A DNA stretch of 31,385 nucleotides from Thermomucor indicae-seudaticae (lineage: Eukaryota > Mucoromycota > Mucoromycetes > Mucorales > Lichtheimiaceae). The DNA is taken from contig JSYX01000413.1 of the NCBI GenBank assembly GCA_000787465.1, positions 1-31,385 on the forward strand. Reading direction: 5' to 3'. Under the pieces are notes generated by a model, which did no database searches, was not told where the DNA came from, and was given only the letters and a program-made list of their open reading frames with translations. This document shows positions 9,978 through 21,536 of the stretch, piece after piece. The position numbers were made by a program, and so were the translations under genes. Numbering within the stretch: position 1 is the first letter of the stretch; each line of letters starts with the position of its first letter.

Positions 9978-12900
9978 ATGAACCCTCCATCGCAGTCCAG
10001 CAGCAGCCCGCCTTTGCCGAATCTTAGTGCGCCGAATAAAACTCTCGTGTCCAAAAAGCCGACCAGACGTTCATCCACGTTATCCACAGCTACTTCCTCT
10101 TCACCCATTCAACCCCTAAGTCGATCACCCACTTCGCCACTCGCTCGTACTCCTTCTAGCGATTTGTCGGAATCGCTGGCTTCATTGGCTGGCTTGTCTT
10201 CAACCCAACATCTTGCGACTACTACCTCCACGATTAAACAGACTTTCGCCTCGACAACGTCTTCTTTATTGCGAAAACATCCCGAACCATACAGCAACTT
10301 TTTCACCACTGCTCAAACAACGGCTTTAAAGACGTTCTGCTCCTCCACCCCGCTCGATCTTCTAGATACAACCTTTTGGCCTGGTCTGCTAGCAAATACA
10401 AAATTCCCCTCGACACATACACCGTGAGTTTCTTGCTACTATTTCGTGTTTATGATGTGTGCTTATCTCTGCTTCCTTCAGGCAAGGCGCCTACGATCTG
10501 GAAATGGCAACAGTCGGCTTATCCATTGAACTCAGTAAGTGTCCTCCAACGCGGGTCTGTCAATTACTTGTCGAAGAAGCTGATAAATAATGATCAAGCC
10601 GCCAATAACGTCAGGACACGGAATTTCAACAAGCTTGTGCTTCATCTACTCAGTCAGCTGCATTTGATACGAGAAGGCAAACCCGGGTAAGTGTAAAGAA
10701 AAGATATCCAGGATAAGAAATGATAAAACGAACGGAGGGGCCGGTCAGGTCGATACCTACACCAGCTTACAATGCGTTATTCTTGACGCGAGTGTTTTCG
10801 AAGCATTTTGCCGGCAATTTGACAAACGAGGAAATCATGCAGCAATTTGAAGGTTAGATATAGAACTGGAATGTGTTTAGAACTGTTATTTTTACTCAGT
10901 ACGTGAGAATGCAGGCGATGTGGCGTTTCCAAGCGGCCAAGCGAACAACCATGTTGCTCTTGATACCAAAAAGTTGACCATTCACCCTTCAGTCGAATCG
11001 GATCCGCGACCGAAAGCTGAACAACTGCTTGACGCCTTACTATTCATCTTGATTGATACCGATCCCAAGTATGTTTTAACCGCGTACATACAGAGCACAA
11101 GTCGATCATGCTGAATCCTTGCGCTCTAGTACCAATTATTCGACATACGAGTTTTATGTGGAAGCACTCAATACCGTGATTGTGCTTTTATCAACCCAAC
11201 TACATCGAACCAAAGTTGCAGACAAAAATCCGTTTCTAGACATACTTTTACACCGGTTCCAGTAAGTTTTTATCAGGAGATGTTTGCAAGAAAGTACCAA
11301 CGGGATGATTCGTGCAGGAGTCAAGCTGGCAAACTCGTTGGCAAGTTGCTGCAAAACTTTATTGAACAGAAAGCGCCACCGCCGCAGTCATCAAGTAAAG
11401 TAATGAAGTGGGGAACCAGAAAAGTTGGACAATCAGATCTCACTCCCTGAGTCTAGATGTAGTATATAATGCATACAGCTACTTTTTCTCATCACGATCA
11501 GGATCTGCTTCGGACGCGGATACTTTACCAGTAGCCGATCGAAGCTTGCTGCTTTTGTTGCTTCTTGCTACACAGTCCAAAAGATCACATGACAACGCGT
11601 CTGCTTACCGGCAAGCGTTCTCTAGTTTGCGAGACTGTTATGGTAATATAGGAACAAGGAAACATGCGCAAAAGGAGCTGAGTGAATAACATGCCTTACT
11701 AGATCCGTTACTGTTATCTGATGCGGATACCAAGAGCCAAGAAGTTCATTATATCTCCTTTAAAGATCTTTTTGAATTATTCAGTCGGTAGGCCAGGGTA
11801 CACATGTGGTTCAGAGCAGACGCAGGATTGGTGTAACAGGCAATGTTAGGTGCCTAGGCGTCGAAGAAAAGATGCTCTTATTTTACCTCATGCTGGTTGA
11901 GAACGAACATTTCCGCGTTTATGTATTATCCAGAACAGACCCCGAAACTATCGTAAGTTGACATACTGCGCTGTTATAGTTCAAGAAGTACTGATTTTTT
12001 TTTGCATTCGACAGTACATTCCCATCATGAAAATAATTTATGAAGCTATAGAAGGAAAGACAAATTATTCCCAGGTGTATATCCTCTTTATCATTATGCT
12101 TATCTTGAGCCAAGACGAAGTAAATAATGAAACGATCCAAAAAATTGTAAGTATACATATCCAAAGACTATCTGTCAGCGTATATAAGCTCAATAAGTTC
12201 AGACCGTCAGTAATCTCGCATGGTTCACGGAGCGACCATTGCTTAAATCCATCTCCTTGGGCGGGTTAGTGGTTTTGGTTTTGATCCGGACACTGCAGTT
12301 CAACTTGTCGCATCAAAAGGTGAGTACACCTTGGAGATAGCCAGAGATCAGCAGCCATCTGATTTGTGACAACAACGTTGTTAGGACATTTATTTCCATA
12401 CCAACTGCCTTGCGATCTTGGCAAACATGTCTAACACAATGCTCGATATGCATCCGTACGTGGCGCAGCGTATCATCAGGTAATCGATGCAAAAGAGGGA
12501 AGAGCGAGATTTGCATATTAATGATGACTTGCACAGTCTGTATGAGTTGATTGCCCGAAGGCAGCAGAAGATCGCCAGTAAAATACAAGCATCAGGTGAG
12601 GTTGGTATGCCGAACAAGAGAGAGTCAGTACGTTTGCAAAGCAGTGGTAGACTTATATCCTTCCTGGGTGGCAGAGCACAGCTCCGCAAGATTTCGCCGT
12701 GTACGAGGACATGCTGTCTTTGGTGTTGGAGATCATCAATTCAATATTGAATCATCGGCTAAAGTACAATACGCAGCTTGTTTATGCTTTACTGCTGAAA
12801 CGGGATAGCTTTGTACCACTGCGGAACCATCCGCGGCTTGCAGAGCTGATCACGAACATTGAGAGTGTCATCGAACATTTCCATGCGAGAGTATCAGAGG

Positions 12901-13250
12901 CGAACTTAAAGGCGCCATCAACAAACGAGATCCTTGAGCTCGTTGAACAGGCCGCCAGGACGTGGACACCGCCAAAGCAAGAAGTAATAGAACACTCTTT
13001 TTCCTGGTATTCTGGATGTTTTGACTAAAGCATGATTACCCAATAGGGATTTCCTGATCTCAAGTTCCAATATGAAGAAGAACAAGATTCTCGCGAATTT
13101 TTCGTGCCATACATTTGGGCTCTTGTTCATCGCCGGACATTCATTTACTGGAGCGAGGAGAAGGCACATATCCTACAAGAATATCGGCTAATGAGTGGCG
13201 AAACCGAAGACCAGGAAACAGTCCATGAAGCAGTCAACCAAAATGCATAA
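9978..13250 (+). CDS. dymeclin homologue
   Basis: Dymeclin is a Golgi-associated protein needed for Golgi organisation and vesicle traffic; the human gene is mutated in Dyggve-Melchior-Clausen syndrome. Sixteen exons: 9978-10423, 10482-10534, 10599-10686, 10749-10852, 10900-11068, 11130-11261, 11318-11394, 11502-11642, 11703-11787, 11850-11952, 12015-12146, 12203-12319, 12385-12479, 12537-12595, 12682-12983, 13047-13250; 2307 bases, 768 aa. Family blocks appear in order: ANNVRTRNF, SKLV-like GKLVGKLLQNFI, RSLLLLLLLAT with SAYRQAF, LLFYLML with VYVLSRTD, LILSQDE, KSISLGGLVVLVLIRTLQ, HTNCLAILANMS, VLEIINS with LVYALLLKRD, and the C-terminal FFVPYIWALV. About 100 Ser/Thr/Pro-rich residues precede the homologous part, and no Met-Gly start is seen, unlike the animal protein. 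All introns are GT-AG. Confidence 0.94.
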
Positions 13251-13341
13251 TCTTAAAAAACTCCATGAACGCTTAATTAAAATATATATTGCTAGAAACA
13301 AAAAACAAATGCGAAAGAAAAAGACAGAGTGACGAAGCAAT

Positions 13342-13922
13342 TCAGTAAATGGCTGTTCCGAGACGATGCAGTAGGGCAGTCAGACCTGCTGTCGTCAAAA
13401 GACCGCGTACCGCTTTAATGATGATCATTTCCTGTGGACGACCCTCCCAGATGTAAGCCCGATAAATATCTGGAACGTGATATGCAATAAACAAAAAGAG
13501 ACCGAGTTGCACAGCATGCGTGGTGCAGTCGACGTCAGCGAGGTTCATGATGCCCATGACGAAGAAAGTCTATCATCGAATGAACACATTTGCTTCTTAT
13601 GTCCAAAATAACAAAGAAATGATTACCTGAATAGCATACACGATTGCTTCAATGACTTGATGAGTGACAGTCTCTTCGAATTTCCGAGTCATGATTCGGT
13701 TTTCAAACCAGTTTGTGATATTCTTGTCATGGTTAATGGCTGATACCCAATATCGATGCAGCACTCCCCAATGCAAAAGTAATGCATTGACGAGAACCAG
13801 GTAGGTGGTTCCCAGACCTTATATCTGCGTGAGCTAGGCGATATATATATATATATAATAGAAGAAAAAGTCGAGACTGTACCGATAGAAGCGTAGTTGA
13901 GTGACAAGAGTTGGTTAAACAT
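13342..13922 (-). CDS. small multi-pass membrane protein, unknown
   Basis: Three exons, 13922-13883, 13817-13627 and 13569-13342; 459 bases, 152 aa, starting MFNQLLSLNY. About four hydrophobic segments are visible (around GTTYLVLVNALLLHWG, EAIVYAIQTFFVMG, GLFLFIAYHV and VRGLLTTAGLTALL), joined by short charged loops. One loop holds HDKNITNWFENR and another YRAYIWEGRPQEM. I do not recognise the family. The model is supported by three phase-matching exons with good donors and acceptors and a continuous membrane pattern. It is convergent with dymeclin (91 bases between stops) and divergent from the LEA-2-like gene. The second acceptor follows a TA-rich run near 13840-13858. Confidence 0.75.
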
Positions 13923-14162
13923 TTTGCATGAAAGAAACAAGTTCGTGCGACCGGCGACTTCGCAAAAAGAAAAGATTGACGTCAGGCAATGGAGCGGAGA
14001 ATTTTCTTGAACTGAAACCTTGGGCCCAAGAAAACCATCTAAAAAAAGAACAGCGACTATAGTTGTTATAGAGCCCTGAGCCACAATCCAGACACAACCA
14101 AGAAACCAGATTTCTTTTTCCTTATCTCTCTCTGCTCTCTCTCCCTTTATAGCGTGCAACAA
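13923..14162. promoter_or_regulatory. divergent promoter of two membrane-protein genes
   Basis: The 240 bases between opposing start codons must serve both genes. On the plus strand a C/T-rich stretch (about 14110-14150) precedes the LEA-2-like start, typical of a fungal initiator region. No TATA box is evident. Confidence 0.5.
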
Positions 14163-15213
14163 ATGTCTGTATACGACCGAGACGACTATTATCGTACAGG
14201 CAATCCCAATCCACCACCTATGCCTCCACCGCATCAAACGCAAACGGACGCGTATGATCCTCCTCCGATGAATGAAAAGAACTATGATCCTTACGAGGAA
14301 CGGGTCCAGATGGATGACCGGCACTCGTTTTCAGACGAGTACAACCATCAAGCAATGGGATGGGACAACCATCCTCGAGGGAGCATGTCTGATATGAAGT
14401 TGACCGAGCAGCATTATGATTCGGACGACGAGGATTTCGGTCCGTTACCGGGAGAGCGCAAGCGACGGTCGTGTCTGGACAAGATTTGCTGTGGTTGCTG
14501 TACCTGTTGTCCTCGCTGGGCGCGCTATCTGTCCTGTTGTCTGCTGCTTATCTTGATCGCCCTGGGCATTGTTGTCGGCGTCTTGGCTGCCCTGTTCAAG
14601 AAACCGTCGGTCAGCTTTAACGGTCTCGAGGGCGAACCCCAGGTTGCGATGGATGGTACCAACGTGCAAATGAACTTTACCCTGGACATTTCTGTGGATA
14701 ACCAGAACGTTGAAAGCGTCACGTTTGAAAAGATTGTTGCAACGGTAGGTTTGTTTCGTTGAACCGAGGGGAAATGGTAGCTGACCTTATTGTGATACCA
14801 GGCTTATTATCCCAACTACCATAACCAGTCGATTGGTGGTGGTGAACTAGATAACGTTCACATTAGCTCGTATAAAGTAACAAACATCAGCTTTCCCTTT
14901 TCTATCGAGATCGATGCGGCAAACAGCGAGAGCCAAGCCATTGTGCAGGATCTACTCGACAAGTGTGGACTCACGGGAGGCACAGCACAACAAATCACCA
15001 TTGATTACGATGTGACTCCGACCCTGAGGATCATTGGCATACCCATTTCTTTTACCATCTCAAACAACGCTAAAATCGATTGCCCATCTGTAAGTTGATT
15101 ATAGCACGCTCTAAAGACCGACGCTAATGTGGTTTTTTTAGGACCTGTCATCCTTGGCTGGAGGAGGCTTGGCATCCCTCATTCCCATTGGTGCGTCACC
15201 CACTTCCACTTAG
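14163..15213 (+). CDS. single-pass LEA-2-like membrane protein
   Basis: Three exons, 14163-14744, 14802-15089 and 15142-15213; 942 bases, 313 aa. Residues 1-100 are Pro/Asp/Tyr-rich and cytosolic in type (PPPMPPPHQ; acidic DSDDEDFG). Nine cysteines lie at 104-126, just before and entering a membrane span at about 122-145, and are candidates for palmitoylation. The rest is a beta-rich extracytosolic domain of the LEA-2 / NDR1-HIN1-like type (VQMNFTLDISVDNQNVESVTFE..., later ISFPFSIEI). The second domain half (TPTLRIIGIPISFT) repeats the pattern. It likely works at the plasma membrane or cell wall side; the exact function is unknown. Start ATG 14163 was chosen over the in-frame GTG nine bases upstream. 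Confidence 0.82.
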
Positions 15214-15246
15214 CGCGCGTGCGCACACACACACACACACACACAT
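15213..15246. repeat. (CA)n microsatellite in alternating purine-pyrimidine tract
   Basis: Right at the stop of the LEA-2-like gene, GCGCGCGTGCGC runs into about eleven CA units. Together these give 34 bases of unbroken purine-pyrimidine alternation, a classic Z-DNA-prone sequence and a length-variable microsatellite. Confidence 0.9.
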
Positions 15247-15766
15247 TTATATTTTATTGTACCTATATTCTTGATCCAATCAAGGACACCAAAACACACT
15301 CTTGTCATGTATATCATTTCTTTATCGTTACCCCTTTGTCCTTCCCTTTCGTTGTATAAAGTACCCTCCTTTCTGTAAAAAAGGCAAAAACGCTTGGGTC
15401 GGAAAAAGCGAGGTCTTTCTTGGCAATGGTTGTACAGAATCTTTCTTTTGCTTCGGCACGTTGAACCAACTCTAAATTGAGCTAAGGAGCGAATTCTATG
15501 GGTCAATTGTGCAGAACGCAGCCTGGATAATATTCCATGTATGCCGGCAGTACTATTGCCGCAATGATGCTATAACACATAAAATTATTAAGAACAATCG
15601 GTTGCACTGCTATGCTCTCCAGCTCCACCTTCCATGACCTCTACATCCAACTGGTCTTTTCCGTGCTTTATGGCAAATAACCCGGAAGTTACAATACGAA
15701 ACAGGCCTAGCTCTCTCCAGCCGCAATCATCCAAGAAAGAGCAATAAAACCAGTAATATACTGGAA
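15214..15766. other. convergent intergenic region
   Basis: Lies between the stops of the LEA-2-like gene and the reductase. It holds the CA tract and presumably both 3' UTRs. ORFs in it show no domain. No RNA gene is seen. Confidence 0.5.
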
Positions 15767-17069
<1,303 letters not shown>

Positions 17070-17527
17070 GTTGATTGTCCCAAGAGACAGAATGTTTTCA
17101 ACTGGGGTCACATTGCTTTGTGACACCATGCTCAGACGGCTTACCCCGTTCCGGATCGCCAGTATCATGCGATGATCCTTCCCATTGAATCCTTTACCGC
17201 AACAGCTAACGAAAGCTACGCTATGCGGAAATACGACACCATCAAACACACGAGAAGCTCTGTCATTAATAGACATTAATGGGAACGACACCGAAAATCA
17301 AACATCTACTTGCTATTCAAAAAAGTATAGATGCGTATTCTTTGACGGAACAAGAAAGTTTAGACGGAAAGGGGAGAAAGGTAATATACAGAAAAAAAGG
17401 GGCAGGAGGAAAGCAAATATCAAAGGATAGCTATAAAGCGACACGAAAAAGATGTACATCTTGAATTTGGGGAAATTGGAAGCAATGCTGGAACGCCTGC
17501 CAGTTCATTTGCTCTTTGAGAAAATTT
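17070..17527. other. intergenic, reductase promoter / PP2C 3' side
   Basis: 458 bases between tandem minus-strand genes. It must hold the reductase promoter and the PP2C 3' UTR. A purine-rich stretch lies near 17340-17440 on the plus strand. The ORF 16980-17291 (-) is out of frame with the reductase and looks like chance. No other feature is seen. Confidence 0.5.
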
Positions 17528-18611
17528 TCAGAAGCGGATGACAATAATACTAAGGTTATCCGTGCTAAAATTGGCGAGAGCATGATCCAGCAGCTTTTGA
17601 CTCGCCAACTGAGGATCTGGGGTATCCTTGATCAAGTCTACTGCATCCTGATCCTCACATACATCCCAAAGCTAACAAGACGAGTTAGTCACGCAGGTTG
17701 CACATGGCCCAGCATCATTACTTACCCCATCGCAAGCCAAAATCAAAAAGTCGTCACCTGGACATAGTTCTGTCTCAGTCGTATAAGGATTGCCGACAAC
17801 AAATTCTTTCATGACACAATCGCCTAAGGATCGCGTCACGGCCAATACACCGTTCACTCGATTATTCATCATGAAGCCCCCAAGATCCATGATACGTTTC
17901 GCCTCCTGAACGTCGGATCCCTTATGGTCATATGATAGACGCACAGCTTTGCCTTTACGGCTATTATCATTATTGTCAATAAGTCTTTGTTAAGACCAAA
18001 CTGTGGTGTTGTAAAAGTAACCGACTTACCATAGAACGGCCCGTGCATCGCCTACATTGCCTGTATAAAGAATTCGCTAACAGACATCGAATGTGAATTG
18101 CCGCTTCAATCGGAAAAGAACGAAGTTTCTGTATATACCTTGTCGTCCTTGACCTGCACAAATGCAACGACAGCAGTGCAACCAGAGGATTTACCCTCAC
18201 TCTCATTCACCTGACGATCGACTTCAAGAAATGCTGTATTTAAAATCTCGGGTACCGGTTGACCTGCATACCGTTCTAGGCAATCTGCCAGTGTCTACGC
18301 CATTTAAAATGAGTTCGGGGCTGCTGCCATTAAACTAGTTAAATCGGCATACTTGCTTTATGAAAGTTTGCGCCGCACCATTCAGCGGTGGCCCTGCCTG
18401 CATGGCCGTCAAAGATGGCAAAGAAGCCTTGTCTCGGTACACCCATGAAATCGGTAACATAGGCATGAGCATCTTCCATGGTCCGTCGGCAACGCTTGTT
18501 TCTGTCTTCGACAACACCAATAGTAAATCCCGGGGCTTTAATGCAAGTGGCTACACCGTTGCTTGTTCTCGTCGATTGATCGCGCCGTCTTTCAGAAGAT
18601 GGACCGTCCAT
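17528..18611 (-). CDS. PP2C-type protein phosphatase, Ptc1-like
   Basis: Metal-dependent Ser/Thr phosphatase that removes phosphate from signalling kinases; yeast Ptc1 acts on stress MAPK pathways. Five exons: 18611-18357, 18294-18139, 18076-18030, 17960-17726, 17671-17528; 837 bases, 278 aa (yeast Ptc1 281). Motifs in order: [32 protein letters not shown] (metal-binding DGHAG), [44 protein letters not shown] and the terminal DNLSIIVI. The metal-binding acidic residues of each motif are present. The protein is the catalytic domain almost alone, with a short N-terminus of about 30 residues. Intron 1 (18295-18356) is GC-AG. The in-frame TTG two codons upstream was rejected in favour of ATG 18611. 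Confidence 0.94.
18295..18356 (-). other. GC-AG intron in PP2C gene
   Basis: The exon ends NFHK at AAA|GCAAGT and the next starts TLADCLERY after GCGTAG. The nearby GT (A|GTATGC) gives the wrong phase and breaks the protein. Confidence 0.88.
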
Positions 18612-20122
18612 GATCAAGAAATGGGGAATGGGGAATTACAAGAAAAAGAGGGTGGTGGGAGCAAAAGCTTGTTCGATATGTATCATATTGCGCGTTCCAG
18701 GCGAGGCCGCAGGGGGTTGGTGGAGCAGAGCGGGGTTCCACCCTTCTTTTTTTAGAACATGTTGTTGGTTTTCATTGACAGTGAACAATGCCGTCTTTAG
18801 AGTTTCGCAAACACATTTGATACGCCGGACGGTCCGATCTTTGGTCTTCTGTCGCTAGCCCACGGCCGGAAAAAGGACACATATTCCGTCATGGTAACTC
18901 AACGATGTGGGATGCTGTGCGTCTTAAGCACCATATTTATCATTGTTATTAGATGTTCCTCTTTGTCGTCTACACGACGCTTCTAAATTTACTGATCTAC
19001 GAAATTAAACTTTTATGCCAAGAACAATGGGTCTTTGACGACGTCCGATTGTCTTTGGCTGCATTTTGATCATTATGCTGCTGAATGTTATACAAAATTG
19101 ACCGGATTAAAGCGCAGTCTCCCACGCACAAACAGAGTAGGTCACGACACTTTCTTTATTTGAGGTGTCAGGACATTGCGGCGATAATGTCAATGCCATG
19201 TGCCTGGTAAACAATATACAACTGAATCAGGTACAAATGGTTTGACTATGAAAGAAGTCCGCTTACGTATGCATCATAGACCTTCCGGAAAGTCTTGACT
19301 CAGAAGTATTTTTTTATTTATATCGACAGGTATCACACGAGCATTGCATGCCGCAACTGCTTGTCGACGACTACAGGACTCCTGTGATTTGATCACTAGA
19401 CGATGCAACCAAAGGTTAACTTTTCAGTTATTACCAAGCAACGAACATATCGATGACGCCGACCATTTAAGGCCAAAGCGAGTATGAATCTGTGGTGAGA
19501 TACAATCAAACTACGCTCCCCAGTGTGGGTTGGATGGGCGTATGCTTGTAAGAGAACTAAAGCGTTCGGGATTGACCACGAGTTAGTTGGGCTATTCCTT
19601 AGTTCTGGGATCGTGATCTGAACGTCTCACGGAATACAAGAAGTATTCTCGTCAGATACCTCGAAACTGGAAGCATTCACCTTTCATCCAGCGACTTCCT
19701 CTTGATTTTCTCCATGCGAACCACTTGAACCGTACTATCTTTCCTTGATTTCTAGAAGCATTGTTGATGATGAATGTCCTTTCAAACAGCAGCCACGACC
19801 ATGTATGAAGTCTTCTTGAAGACCATATCGAATATTGAGCTTCTTCTATAGATTATCCGCCCAGTGCTGAGAGCGTTCTCTTTGCCTTGTTCTCACAGCA
19901 CTCAAACTTCTTGGCGAATTGCAAATTTTCGAAAAACGCTAAGAAACGATCCCGTTGAATTCGCGGTATCGCTTACTGTAGGCTCCAGCCAACGCGGGTT
20001 TCAATCTGTTGGGTTTTAAGATATTGCCAGGGAAATGCATCCACTGGGGCGGAGTGTGAAAGTCAAAGTTGAAAGGCTTCTGGCAGTGCAATGTGTTGAA
20101 CCCTCCTTTTTAATCGTCCAAT
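18612..20122. other. 1.5 kb without a supported gene
   Basis: Between the PP2C start and the eS1 start codon. The left end must hold the PP2C promoter and the right end the eS1 promoter. From about 18860 to 20060 no ORF of 60 codons exists on either strand, and I found no tRNA, 5S rRNA or clear snoRNA boxes. This is unusually empty for this dense window; an unrecognised RNA gene or repeat relic is possible. Confidence 0.6.
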
Positions 20123-21431
20123 ATGGGTATGTGCATGCATCCATCCATCCATCCATCTATTCTTCATATTAACGTTTCCATCGATGTGATCCTTAGCTGT
20201 TGGCAAGAACAAGTGAGTTTCGGCTTTTGTCCTGAGGTGCGCCATTGCTGTTTGTTGCTGACCCGTATATCTTCTTTTTTCCAGGCGCCTTAGCAAAGGA
20301 AAGAAGGGTTTGAAGAAGAAGGTGTAAGTAGTTGCACTTCGTTACAACGTTCTTCAGTCATTCGTCGATCGTTCGCTTCGTTTCTCGTTCGCAAAGATGT
20401 GGAATTGTGGTCGATAGATATTCAGCATTCTGGAGAAAATTGACACGCAACGACATGGAACAATTTCCAACTGCGAACATCTGACGATGAACGAAAGAAT
20501 GGACGAAATCGTTTTCCCGCTTTTGGAGCCGAGACTCATTCGACCATGTCTTTTTTAGCACTGACCCCTTCACTCGCAAGGACTGGTATGACATCAAGGC
20601 TCCCTCCATGTTCGAGGTGCGCCAGGTCGGCAAGACCTTGGTCAACCGTACTCAGGGTCTTCGTAAGTTGGGGTGGTATTCTTTTGTCTTTAAAGAAGAT
20701 TCTAATTTCGTGTGCTTTTAGGCAACGCCAACGACTCCTTGAACGGTCGTGTTGTCGAAGTTTCCCTCGGTGACCTGTCCAAGGATGAGGGCCGTGCTTT
20801 CCGCAAGATCAAGCTCCGAGTTGATGAAATCCAGGGCAAGAACTGCTTGACCAATTTCCACGGCATGGACATGACCTCTGACAAGCTCCGTTCCATGGTC
20901 AAGAAGTGGCAGGTAACAAGACACAGCAGAGATGGAGACATGGCAGACAGAGATAATGAACCGGCGGTGTTTTCTCGATAGACTTTGATTGAGGCGTTTG
21001 TTGATGTCAAGACCACCGACGGCTACCTTGTTCGTCTCTTCTGCATCGCCTTCACTGCTCGTCGTCGCAACCAGATCAAGAAGACTACCTACGCCCAGTC
21101 TTCGCAAGTCCGTCAGATCCGCAAGAAGATGTTCGACATCATGACTGAGGAGGCCGTTTCCTGCGATTTGAAGGAACTTGTCACCAAGCTCACTGGTTCT
21201 GCCTCGGCTACTGCTCAAGACGCTATTGCTGTTCGCATTGAGAAGGCCTGCCAGAGCATCTATCCTCTCCAGAACACCTACATCCGTAAGGTCAAGATCC
21301 TGAAGTCTCCCAAGTTCGACGTCTCGGCTCTTCTTGCCCTTCACGGTGGCGCTGGTGCTGCTGGCGAGTCGGATGTCGGTACCAAGGTCTCCAAGGACTT
21401 CGTTGAGCCTCCTGTGCTTGAGTCCGTCTAA
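20123..21431 (+). CDS. RPS1: 40S ribosomal protein eS1 (S3a/Rps1)
   Basis: Structural protein of the small ribosomal subunit near the mRNA exit and eIF3 site. Six exons: 20123-20126, 20197-20212, 20285-20323, 20559-20662, 20722-20912, 20982-21431; 804 bases, 267 aa (yeast 255, human 264). Reads [20 protein letters not shown], then [57 protein letters not shown] and [17 protein letters not shown], and ends in an acidic VEPPVLESV tail. The start is split: ATGG is the whole coding part of exon 1 and a 16-base exon follows. A well-placed AATAAA lies at 21502-21507, about 70 bases past the stop. Codon use is C-ending and biased, as expected for high expression. Intron 3 (235 bases) is the longest in the gene. 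Confidence 0.96.
20127..20196 (+). other. eS1 intron 1 with tandem CATC units
   Basis: GT-AG intron directly after ATGG. It contains about five ATCC/CATC units near 20137-20158, a short tetranucleotide repeat. Confidence 0.85.
20197..20212 (+). other. 16-base microexon of eS1
   Basis: Bounded by CCTTAG and GTGAGT. Together with ATGG (20123-20126) it encodes MAVGKNK, the conserved eS1 start. Skipping it would shift the frame. Confidence 0.9.
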
Positions 21432-21501
21432 AGCTTGTTCTCTGCATGTCTCCTTTTATTTTTTGTATTTCTTCACTCGCTCTTTAGAGACGTGATGTGG
21501 A

Positions 21502-21507
21502 AATAAA
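21502..21507 (+). promoter_or_regulatory. polyadenylation signal of eS1
   Basis: AATAAA about 70 bases after the eS1 stop and before the convergent deacylase gene. The position and T-rich context suit a cleavage signal. Confidence 0.6.
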
Positions 21508-21536
21508 CGTAATGATCCTTCTTCTCTAAGACTTGT

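Noticed and set aside
20137..20158. CATC units and the CA tract (15213-15246) as CRISPR-like repeats
   Set aside because: Simple microsatellites without spacers.
20718..21344. 208-codon minus-strand ORF
   Set aside because: Shadow of eS1, created by its strongly biased codon use.
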